DNA of 23,345 nucleotides from an uncultured Porphyromonadaceae bacterium (GTDB lineage: Bacteria; Bacteroidota; Bacteroidia; Bacteroidales; Muribaculaceae): positions 1-23,345 of the forward strand of contig URTA01000041.1 of the NCBI GenBank assembly GCA_900550645.1. Direction: 5' to 3'. Position 1 is the first letter of the stretch; every line of letters starts with the position of its first letter. Below, one piece after another: positions 15,442 through 21,929 of this stretch. The notes beneath the pieces are model-generated. The model had not been told where the DNA came from, searched no databases, and saw only the letters and a program-made list of their open reading frames with translations. A program made the translations under genes and the position numbers.

Positions 15442-16944
15442 ATGCTCAGAAAAATCAGGTTAACGCTTGCCATAGTGTTTTTTGCATTGATTACGCTGCT
15501 GTTCCTCGACTTTACGGGGACGCTTCACGGCTGGCTGTCGTGGATGGCTTCCATACAGTTCCTGCCCGCAGTGCTGGCTCTCAATTTCGGCGTTGTCGCC
15601 GGGCTTGTCGTGCTTACGCTCGTGTTCGGGCGCATATATTGCTCGGTCATCTGCCCCCTCGGCGTGATGCAGGATGTCGTGTCTTGGGTCAGCGGACGGC
15701 GCAGCAAGGGTCGCAAGAGGCTGCGGTTCACATATTCGCCGGCTAAATCATGGCTGCGTTACGCTGTGCTGGCGGTCTTTGTGCTGGCATTGGTCGCCGG
15801 TGTCGGTTCGCTGGTGGCTCTCCTCGCTCCGTACAGCTCATACGGGCGCATAGCGCAAAACCTTTTCCAGCCTGTCTACACGGCTGGCAACAAAGCCTTG
15901 GCATACATGGCGGAGCGTATGGACAGCTATGCGTTCTACAGCCGCGAGGTGTGGCTGCGCAGCCTGCCCACATTCGTGATAGCGGCAGCGACATTCGTAA
16001 TTATTGCCGTACTGGCATGGCGCGGCGGCCGCACATATTGCAACACTGTTTGCCCGGTAGGCACGGTACTCGGTTTCCTGGCTCGCTTCTCTTGGCTGAA
16101 AATCATCATTGATGAGGACAAGTGCGTCAGCTGCGGGCTGTGTGCCAAGGGGTGCAAGGCCTCGTGCATCGACGTGAAGAGCCACCGGGTGGACCATTCC
16201 CGCTGTGTGGTATGCGGCAACTGTCTCGGCAACTGCCACAAGGATGCGCTCCATTACCGCCACCCCAAAAAAGCGGCTTGCGAGAAAGCCGATTCAGCTG
16301 TAGAAAAGGAGGTAGACGCCTCGCGCCGCTCGTTCATCATGGCTTCTGCCGTGGCGGTGACGACAGCTGCAATAGCGCAAGAGAAGAAGAAGGTGGACGG
16401 CGGCCTTGCCGCCATAACGCAGAAGGAAGCTCCCAAGCGCGTCACGCCGCTTACGCCGCCGGGGTCTGTCTCGGCGCAGAACATGGCGCAGCGTTGCACA
16501 GCTTGCCAGCTCTGTGTGTCGTAGTGTCCCAACGACGTGCTGCGTCCCTCTACAGGGCTTATGACGCTCATGCAGCCGACAATGTCGTATGAACGTGGGT
16601 ATTGCCGCCCGGAGTGCCACCGGTGCAGCGACGTGTGTCCTGCCGGCGCGATCAAGCCGATAAGGCCTGAGGAGAAATCCTCGATACAGATAGGCCACGC
16701 CGTGTGGTCAAAGAAAAACTGCATCGTTTTCACCGACGGCGTGGAGTGCGGCAACTGCGCTCGCCATTGCCCTGCCGGCGCGATAATGATGATACCCTCC
16801 GACCCGGGCAACGAGGACTCTGTCAAGTTCCCGGCTGTCAACCTGTCCCGCTGCATCGGCTGCGGGGCGTGCGAGAACCTGTGCCCTGCCAAGCCGTTCA
16901 GCGCGATACACGTGGAGGGCAATGAAGTACACAAGTATATCTGA
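15442..16944 (+). pseudogene. NapH/NapG-like polyferredoxin with an in-frame amber codon
   Basis: The frame is open from 15442 to 16944 except for one TAG at 16522-16524. Read through, it would give 500 residues; as written the first product has 360. The N-terminal half is membrane-bound, with helices near 5-25, 42-62, 105-130 and 175-193, and the CxxxCP motifs C67/C71 and C200/C204 found in NapH, NosR and RdxA. Two 4Fe-4S motifs follow (C228/C231/C234/C238 and C255/C258/C261/C265). Residues 294-312 hold an internal twin-arginine motif (SRRSFIM) with a hydrophobic tail, as at the start of NapG. A ferredoxin region then begins with CTACQLCVS, where the stop replaces the third x of CxxCxxCxxxCP, and continues after the stop with CPNDVL and three further cysteine clusters. 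The protein probably passes electrons from quinol or flavin to periplasmic partners. Whether it is a true pseudogene, a sequence error or suppressed is open. Confidence 0.8.
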
Positions 16945-16956
16945 CTAGTAAATGTC

Positions 16957-18375
16957 ATGAAGAAAGCATTGAACAGAAAGAATTTCCTCAAGTCGCTCGG
17001 CGCGGGGGCAGTGGCCTCGTCGGCTCTGCTGACCGCTTGCAAGGGCAAGGATGCTGCCGGCTCTGCCGCCGGCAATTACCAGGAGCCTCCTCGGGGCGAG
17101 ATGACATACCGCACCAACCCGACCACCAAGGACCGTGTGTCGATACTCGGCTACGGCATGATGCGCCTCCCGGTCAAGGGTGGCGGCACGGGGCGCGAGA
17201 ATCCGGACGCGGAGATTGACCAGGAAATGGTGAACCGCCAGGTGGACTATGCCCTCGAGCACGGCGTGAACTATTTCGACACGTCGCCGGCATACTGCCA
17301 GGGCCGCTCGGAGGCCGCAACAGGCATTGCCCTGAGCCGTCACAAGCGGTCGGAGTACTACATCGCCACCAAGCTCTCCAACTTCGCGCCGGAGACATGG
17401 TCAACAGAGGCCTCGCGTGAGATGTTCGAGAACTCGCTGCGCGAGCTGAAAACAGACTATGTGGATTACCTGCTGCTCCATGCCATAGGCATGGGCGATA
17501 ACGGCATGGGCGACTTCTACAGCCGCTATATCGACAACGGCATACTCGACTGGCTCGTCGAGCAGAAGCGCAAGGGGCGCATACGCAACCTCGGATTCTC
17601 CTACCATGGTGACATCAAGGTGTTTGACCTCGCGCTGAAATGGCATGACGAGGGGAAATACCACTGGGATTTCGTGCAAATAGAGATGAATTACCTGGAC
17701 TGGAACTATGCCGACGAGATCAATTCGCGCAATACCGATGCCGTCTACCTGTACGGCGAGCTGCACAAGCGCGGCATACCGGCGGTTATCATGGAGCCGC
17801 TGCTCGGCGGAAGGCTCGCCAATGTCCCCGATGCCATAATGGCGAAGATGAAGGCCCGCGAACCGGAAAAGAGCGTGGCAAGCTGGGCGTTCCGATTTGC
17901 CGGCACGCCGGAGGGCGTGTTGTGTGTGCTTAGCGGAATGAGCTATATGGAGAACCTCAAGGAGAACATCTGCACATACGCGCCGCTCAAGCCCCTCTCA
18001 AGCGAGGAGAACGCTTTCCTGATGGAAATAGCCAAGGACATATACAATCTCAACACCGTGCCGTGCAACGAGTGCAACTACTGTATGCCCTGCCCCTACG
18101 GACTCAACATACCTGCCATTTTCTCGCACTACAACAAGTGCATCAAGGAGGGGAACATGCCGAACAAGGGGGCGCAAGACCCGGACTACCGCCGCGCCCG
18201 CCGCGCGTTCCTGATAGGCTATGACCGCAGTGTGCCGAAGCTGCGTCAGGCAAGTCGCTGCGTAAAGTGCGGGAAGTGCATACCTCATTGCCCGCAGCGC
18301 ATTCAGATACCTGACGAACTGGAGAAGATAGACACATTCGTCGAGAAGTTGAGGGCTAACAGCGACACGCTATGA
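16957..18375 (+). CDS. Exported aldo/keto reductase with C-terminal ferredoxin domain, Tat-like lipoprotein signal
   Basis: The protein has 472 residues. The N-terminus carries an RK variant of the twin-arginine motif (N6-R-K-N-F-L-K12), a hydrophobic stretch and a lipobox ending LTAC with C28, so it is probably a Tat-exported lipoprotein. The aldo/keto reductase domain (about 58-350) retains the catalytic tetrad D108, Y113 (in YFDTSPAY), K139 and H175 (in DYLLLH). The C-terminal 110 residues hold two ferredoxin-like clusters, CNECNYCMPCP and CVKCGKCIPHCP. A folded reductase with cofactor and iron-sulphur clusters fits Tat rather than Sec export. It starts 12 bp after the polyferredoxin frame, a possible electron donor, and tatA and tatC lie downstream in the same operon. 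The stop overlaps the next gene by ATGA. The substrate is unknown. Confidence 0.88.
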   Translation: MKKALNRKNFLKSLGAGAVASSALLTACKGKDAAGSAAGNYQEPPRGEMTYRTNPTTKDRVSILGYGMMRLPVKGGGTGRENPDAEIDQEMVNRQVDYALEHGVNYFDTSPAYCQGRSEAATGIALSRHKRSEYYIATKLSNFAPETWSTEASREMFENSLRELKTDYVDYLLLHAIGMGDNGMGDFYSRYIDNGILDWLVEQKRKGRIRNLGFSYHGDIKVFDLALKWHDEGKYHWDFVQIEMNYLDWNYADEINSRNTDAVYLYGELHKRGIPAVIMEPLLGGRLANVPDAIMAKMKAREPEKSVASWAFRFAGTPEGVLCVLSGMSYMENLKENICTYAPLKPLSSEENAFLMEIAKDIYNLNTVPCNECNYCMPCPYGLNIPAIFSHYNKCIKEGNMPNKGAQDPDYRRARRAFLIGYDRSVPKLRQASRCVKCGKCIPHCPQRIQIPDELEKIDTFVEKLRANSDTL

Positions 18376-18842
18376 ACCGGGTTGAGGAACTGGCAGGCGT
18401 GCTGCACCGTGGCAGCCATTCCCTCGTGGTGCTGCACGACGGCAAAATCCACGCATACGACGGACGCGGCGTGAGCGACCTGTTGTGCCTGCTCGACACT
18501 GAGCCGCAGCTGCTGTCAGGCGCGGCGATTGCTGACAAGGTGGTCGGCAAGGCTGCCGCTGCTATTATGCTTGCCGGAGGAGTGAGGACGTTGTATGCCG
18601 ATGTCATAAGCCGTCAGGCTCTTCAGCTGCTGGCTGCTGCCGAGCCGCATGTCGATGTGGCATACGGCGCGGAGACCGATTACATCATAAACCGCTCGCG
18701 GACGGGCTGGTGTCCCATGGAGCTGGCTTGCCGTGACTGCTCCTCGGCGGCAGAGTGCGTCGCCCGCATCAGGGCTAAGATAGCCGAAATGCGCAGCGCA
18801 AGCCTCGGCGCAACAATGCAAGAAGACAATCGTTCAAAATAA
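18372..18842 (+). CDS. DUF1893-domain protein with a cysteine-rich C-terminal tail
   Basis: The protein has 156 residues. The first 100 match the DUF1893 pattern: a strand pair LVVLHDGKIHAYDGRGVSDLL, the conserved GAAIADKVVGKAAAAIMLAGGV (about 50-73) and the following strand RTLYADVISRQALQLL. It has no signal peptide and is presumably cytosolic. The tail, TGWCPMELACRDCSSAAEC (about 118-136), contains four cysteines that could hold a metal or iron-sulphur cluster. The gene overlaps the reductase stop by ATGA, indicating coupled translation. The biochemical role of DUF1893 is unknown; its neighbours suggest a link to redox or cofactor chemistry. Confidence 0.8.
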   Translation: MNRVEELAGVLHRGSHSLVVLHDGKIHAYDGRGVSDLLCLLDTEPQLLSGAAIADKVVGKAAAAIMLAGGVRTLYADVISRQALQLLAAAEPHVDVAYGAETDYIINRSRTGWCPMELACRDCSSAAECVARIRAKIAEMRSASLGATMQEDNRSK

Positions 18843-18858
18843 AAACAGTTACCAAACC

Positions 18859-19371
18859 ATGACACAATCGACAGTCAAGTTATACTCGTATGACTATACG
18901 GAGGCAAAGACATACCTCCTCGCCCTGCTTTTCGTGGCGGGCAATGTGGTGATGCCGCAGCTGTTCCATACCGTCCCCCACGGCGGCATGATATGGCTGC
19001 CCATATATTTCTTCACCCTCATAGGCGCTTTCAAATACGGCTGGAAGGTCGGGCTGCTCACTGCAATAGCCTCGCCGCTTGTCAACCATCTGCTCTTCGG
19101 CATGCCCGCTGCTGCGGCTCTGCCGGCGATACTCACCAAATCGGCGTTGCTCGCTGCCGCTGCCGGCTTCGTTGCCCGGCGTTACAGCCGCGTCAGCCTG
19201 GTTGCACTGCTTATGGTGGTGCTGTTCTATCAGGTAGTCGGTTCATTGGCTGAGTGGGCGTATACAGGCAGCCTTGCTGCCGCCCTTCAGGACGTGCGCA
19301 TTGGGCTGCCCGGCATGGCTCTTCAGGTCATGGGCGGATACCTGTTCATACGATACATCATCAGGAAGTGA
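18859..19371 (+). CDS. ECF-transporter S-component-like membrane protein
   Basis: The protein has 170 residues and mostly hydrophobic character with about five or six membrane segments (about 20-33, 42-60, 65-82, 88-106, 110-130 and 148-165). The size, the helix packing and small-residue motifs such as AFKYGWKVGLLTAIASPLVNHLLFG fit substrate-binding S components of energy-coupling-factor transporters. No ECF ATPase or T component is in the window, so it would use a shared module elsewhere or act alone. It sits 16 bp after the DUF1893 gene and 25 bp before tatA. A vitamin or cofactor substrate is possible, but the sequence does not show which. Confidence 0.65.
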   Translation: MTQSTVKLYSYDYTEAKTYLLALLFVAGNVVMPQLFHTVPHGGMIWLPIYFFTLIGAFKYGWKVGLLTAIASPLVNHLLFGMPAAAALPAILTKSALLAAAAGFVARRYSRVSLVALLMVVLFYQVVGSLAEWAYTGSLAAALQDVRIGLPGMALQVMGGYLFIRYIIRK

Positions 19372-19396
19372 CACCCTACATTTAACACTGGAAATT

Positions 19397-19585
19397 ATGA
19401 TTGGAACTCAGGAAATTATACTCATCGTCCTCGTGGTGCTGCTCCTTTTCGGCGGCAAGAAAATCCCCGAACTCATGAGGGGTCTCGGCAAGGGCGTAAG
19501 GAGCTTCAAGGACGGCATGAACGGCATCGGCGACGACAAGCCCGCTGCTGACAAGGACGGCGAAAATAAGAAGGGACAGCAATAA
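19397..19585 (+). CDS. tatA: Sec-independent protein translocase TatA
   Basis: The chosen start, ATG 19397, gives 62 residues: MIGTQEIILIVLVVLLLFGG, then KKIPELMRGLGKGVRSFKDG and a charged tail rich in D and K. This is the usual TatA plan of a short N-terminal membrane helix, a glycine hinge, an amphipathic helix and a polar tail. An upstream ATG at 19274 in the same frame lies inside the previous gene and is not used. TatA forms the pore-like assembly of the twin-arginine pathway. The neighbour 13 bp downstream is tatC, and no separate tatB is present, so this is a minimal TatAC arrangement. Confidence 0.92.
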   Translation: MIGTQEIILIVLVVLLLFGGKKIPELMRGLGKGVRSFKDGMNGIGDDKPAADKDGENKKGQQ

Positions 19586-19598
19586 GCGTCGTCACCCG

Positions 19599-20378
19599 AT
19601 GGAACAGGGCAACCTCTCTTTCTTGGAACATCTCGACATATTGCGAGGGACTATCTGGAAGATAGCCCTCGCAAGTGTTGCATGTGCCGTGGCAGCGTTC
19701 CTGTTCAAGGACGAGCTGTTTGGCATCATACTCGCGCCCCGCGACGCAGGGTTCGTCACCTACGGCCTACTGTCGCAATTAGGGGATGTAATCCCCGGCA
19801 ACGGCGGCATGGAGGATTTTGCGGTCTCGCTGGTCAATACGGACTTGGCGGGGCAGTTCTCCATTCACATCAAGGTAGCTCTGTATGCCGGGCTTGTCGT
19901 GGCATCGCCGTATACGGTTTATATGCTGCTGCGGTTTGTCGCCCCGGCTCTGTATGACAACGAGCGGCGTTACACATACCGCGTCGTTGCCGGCGGCTAC
20001 CTGATGTTCATCCTCGGCCTGCTGCTTAACTACTTCCTCATCTTCCCTTTCACGTTCCGTTTCCTCGGCACTTACCAGGTAAGCAGCGAGGTGGCAAACA
20101 TGATAACGCTCGAGTCGTACATGGACACGTTGCTCATGATGAGCCTGATGCTCGGCATCCTCTTCGAGCTGCCTATGATATGCTGGCTTCTCGGCAAGCT
20201 GGGCATACTCACAGCCTCGTTCATGCGCCGCTACCGCCGCCACGCCATAGTGGCGATACTCGCAGTTGCCGCCGTCATCACACCGACATCAGACATATTC
20301 ACGCTGCTGCTCGTCTCGTTGCCGATATGGCTGCTCTACGAGGCCAGCATCTTCTTCGTCCCCAAAGCCAAACCATAA
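19599..20378 (+). CDS. tatC: Sec-independent protein translocase TatC
   Basis: The protein has 259 residues with six predicted membrane helices. It starts with SFLEHLDILRGTIWK, the site that matches HLxELRxR in other TatC proteins and contacts the twin-arginine signal. Other conserved elements are APALYDNERR in the periplasmic loop region, GILFELPMICWLL with the buried glutamate, and ITPTSDIFTLLLVSLPIWLLYE at the end. TatC is the signal receptor of the translocon. It is the last gene of the operon; the two likely substrates, the reductase and the polyferredoxin, are encoded at its start. A weak 7-bp hairpin (20378-20399) follows the stop without a T run. Confidence 0.95.
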   Translation: MEQGNLSFLEHLDILRGTIWKIALASVACAVAAFLFKDELFGIILAPRDAGFVTYGLLSQLGDVIPGNGGMEDFAVSLVNTDLAGQFSIHIKVALYAGLVVASPYTVYMLLRFVAPALYDNERRYTYRVVAGGYLMFILGLLLNYFLIFPFTFRFLGTYQVSSEVANMITLESYMDTLLMMSLMLGILFELPMICWLLGKLGILTASFMRRYRRHAIVAILAVAAVITPTSDIFTLLLVSLPIWLLYEASIFFVPKAKP

Positions 20379-20399
20379 CAGCTGTTGCATAGCAGCTGT

Positions 20400-20436
20400 C
20401 ATAAAATAAAATAGCGCACCAGCATTGCTGATGCGC
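20400..20436 (-). terminator. Terminator of the tRNA-Lys gene, possibly bidirectional
   Basis: GCGCACCAGCA (20414-20424) pairs with TGCTGATGCGC (20426-20436) with one mismatch. On the minus strand the stem is followed by a T-rich tract (20413-20400). It starts 11 bp beyond the tRNA 3' end and may also stop transcription from tatC. Confidence 0.65.
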
Positions 20437-20446
20437 CTTCGTTAAG

Positions 20447-20519
20447 TGATCCGCCTGGGGCTCGAACCCAGGACCCCAACATTAAAAGTGTTGTGCTCTA
20501 CCAGCTGAGCTAGCGAATC
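20447..20519 (-). tRNA. tRNA-Lys (anticodon UUU)
   Basis: On the minus strand the 73 bases fold as a full cloverleaf: acceptor GATTCGC with GCGGATC (one T-G pair), D arm GCTC-AGCTGGTA-GAGC, anticodon arm CAACA-CTTTTAA-TGTTG and T arm CTGGG-TTCGAGC-CCCAG, with discriminator A. The anticodon TTT reads AAA and AAG, lysine. CCA is not encoded. A promoter lies at 20559-20590 and a terminator at 20400-20436. Confidence 0.97.
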
Positions 20520-20558
20520 TCCCTGTGTCGCTCCGAGGCATAGCCCCGAAAAGCGTTG

Positions 20559-20590
20559 CAAAGTTACAATGTTTTTCCCGATTACGCAAA
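20559..20590 (-). promoter_or_regulatory. Promoter of tRNA-Lys
   Basis: Read on the minus strand, TTTG (20590-20587), a 20-bp spacer and TAACTTTG (20566-20559) match the Bacteroidetes consensus exactly. The tRNA 5' end is 40 bp downstream. Confidence 0.75.
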
Positions 20591-20600
20591 TCCCGGCGTG

Positions 20601-20620
20601 TTATTTTTGCGCAAAAATAA
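20601..20620. repeat. Perfect 20-bp palindrome next to the meaB terminator
   Basis: TTATTTTTGCGCAAAAATAA is its own reverse complement. It follows the meaB terminator stem on the minus strand, overlapping it by two bases, and so supplies its T run. It also lies about 10 bp upstream of the tRNA-Lys -33 element, so it might bind a regulator. Confidence 0.6.
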
Positions 20621-20649
20621 TTGCGACACCACATTGTGGTGTCGCAATT
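20613..20649 (-). terminator. Rho-independent terminator of meaB
   Basis: Bases 20619-20633 and 20635-20649 are a perfect 15-bp inverted repeat around one T. On the minus strand the stem is followed by ATTTTT. It begins 18 bp beyond the meaB stop codon. Confidence 0.85.
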
Positions 20650-20667
20650 TATTGTGTGTCAGTCTTT

Positions 20668-21771
20668 TCAGCTGTTTTCTTGCTGGAGGGCGTAGTAATA
20701 GTCGAGTACGTCTTTTGCTGCCGTGAACGGAGACTGCTGATTGTTCAGCACACGCAGCTCCTTCTGCTCGAGGAGCGCGGCTACCTGCGGGCGGTTGTAG
20801 AAATTGTTGCGCAACTGCTCGTCGATAGTCTCTATCATCCAGTATTTCGCCTGTTCATGGCGCAGACGCTCGAAATAGCCGGTCTTCTTGACATACTCGA
20901 AATAGCGGTCTATCATTTCCCACACCTTGTCGATGCCCAGTTCGTAATATCCGCTGTATGTCATCACCTCGGGAACCCAGCGGCTCGGCGTGGGCGGGAA
21001 GAGGTGGAGCGCATTGCGCAGCTGCGCAGCTGCCAGGTTGGCACGCTCGATGTTGTCGCCGTCAGCCTTGTTGATAGCTATGCCGTCACACATCTCCATG
21101 ATGCCGCGCTTGATGCCCTGCAGCTCGTCGCCTGTGCCAGCCACCTGTATCAGCAGGAAGAAATCGACCATCGAGTGGACGGCAGTCTCGCTCTGTCCCA
21201 CGCCCACGGTCTCGACGAATATGTTGTCATATCCGGCAGCCTCGCACAGCACGATAGTCTCGCGCGTCTTGCGTGCCACGCCGCCCAGCGAGCCGGCAGA
21301 GGGGGAAGGGCGTATGAACACGTTGGGCTGCTGCGAGAGCTTCTCCATGCGCGTCTTGTCGCCCAGGATTGAGCCACGGCTGCGCTCGCTGCTCGGGTCG
21401 ATGGCGAGGACGGCGAGCTTGCTGCCCGTCTTGAGCACGTGCATGCCGAACACGTCTATCGACGTGGACTTGCCCGCTCCCGGAACACCTGTTATGCCGA
21501 TGCGTCGCGACTTGCCCGAGTGGGGGAGGCATTTCTCTATCACCTCCTGCGCGAGAGCCTGGTGGCGTTCCGCCGTGCTCTCGATGAGGGTCACGGCTTG
21601 CCCGAGGACTGCGCTGTTACCCTTCAGGATGCCCTCAATGTAGTCATTGACAGACAATTCACGCCGGCGCACGACGTGAGCTTTCCGGTACGGGTTGATA
21701 CTCGGCTGGCTGATGACTCCATCGTTCACCTGGAGTCCCTTGTATTGGCGGTCATTCTCGGGGTGTTCCAT
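20668..21771 (-). CDS. meaB: MeaB-type GTPase (methylmalonyl-CoA mutase chaperone)
   Basis: The chosen start, ATG 21771, gives 367 residues beginning MEHPENDRQYKGL; the longer frame to 21861 crosses the promoter and is rejected. The G domain has the P-loop GVPGAGKS (95-102), the DPSSERSRGSILGDKTRM region, the VETVGVGQSE switch and the NKADGDN base-recognition motif. The C-terminal helical part includes dimerisation features such as WVPEVMTYSGYYELGIDKVWEMI. MeaB-family GTPases protect and reload adenosylcobalamin in methylmalonyl-CoA mutase, the key enzyme of succinate-to-propionate conversion in Bacteroidales. The mutase genes are not in this window. The gene is a single transcription unit with its own promoter and terminator. 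Confidence 0.95.
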   Translation of the reverse strand: MEHPENDRQYKGLQVNDGVISQPSINPYRKAHVVRRRELSVNDYIEGILKGNSAVLGQAVTLIESTAERHQALAQEVIEKCLPHSGKSRRIGITGVPGAGKSTSIDVFGMHVLKTGSKLAVLAIDPSSERSRGSILGDKTRMEKLSQQPNVFIRPSPSAGSLGGVARKTRETIVLCEAAGYDNIFVETVGVGQSETAVHSMVDFFLLIQVAGTGDELQGIKRGIMEMCDGIAINKADGDNIERANLAAAQLRNALHLFPPTPSRWVPEVMTYSGYYELGIDKVWEMIDRYFEYVKKTGYFERLRHEQAKYWMIETIDEQLRNNFYNRPQVAALLEQKELRVLNNQQSPFTAAKDVLDYYYALQQENS

Positions 21772-21796
21772 AATTGAAGCGTATAGTTTTGTGGTG

Positions 21797-21828
21797 CAAA
21801 AGTACATTGTTTGTCTGACACTGCCAAA
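21797..21828 (-). promoter_or_regulatory. Promoter of meaB
   Basis: Read on the minus strand, TTTG (21828-21825), a 20-bp spacer and TACTTTTG (21804-21797) match the consensus exactly. The ATG at 21771 follows by about 25 bp. Confidence 0.75.
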
Positions 21829-21867
21829 TAAACCGGTGACGAAATCCCCCTGTCCGCACACGAAAGC

Positions 21868-21900
21868 GACACCACCCGCATGCCGTAATGCGGTGGTGTC
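21868..21900 (-). terminator. Hairpin after the duplicated-domain protein gene, likely terminator
   Basis: GACACCACC and GCAT (21868-21881, with one bulged C) pair with ATGCGGTGGTGTC (21888-21900) around a 6-base loop. It lies 29 bp beyond the stop codon at 21930. There is no T run after it on the minus strand, so termination is less certain than at meaB. Bases 21866-21875 share GCGACACCAC with the meaB terminator. Confidence 0.55.
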
Positions 21901-21929
21901 ATTAATGTGCAGTGTTATGTCTCGTCGGG

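Noticed and set aside
16522..16524. Pyrrolysine or selenocysteine insertion at the polyferredoxin stop
   Set aside because: Selenocysteine uses TGA, and pyrrolysine is not expected in Bacteroidales; the position is a variable residue between cluster cysteines, so a simple nonsense change or error is more likely.
21772..21861. N-terminal extension of MeaB to an ATG at 21861
   Set aside because: It would cover the consensus promoter at 21797-21828 and add residues not typical of the family.
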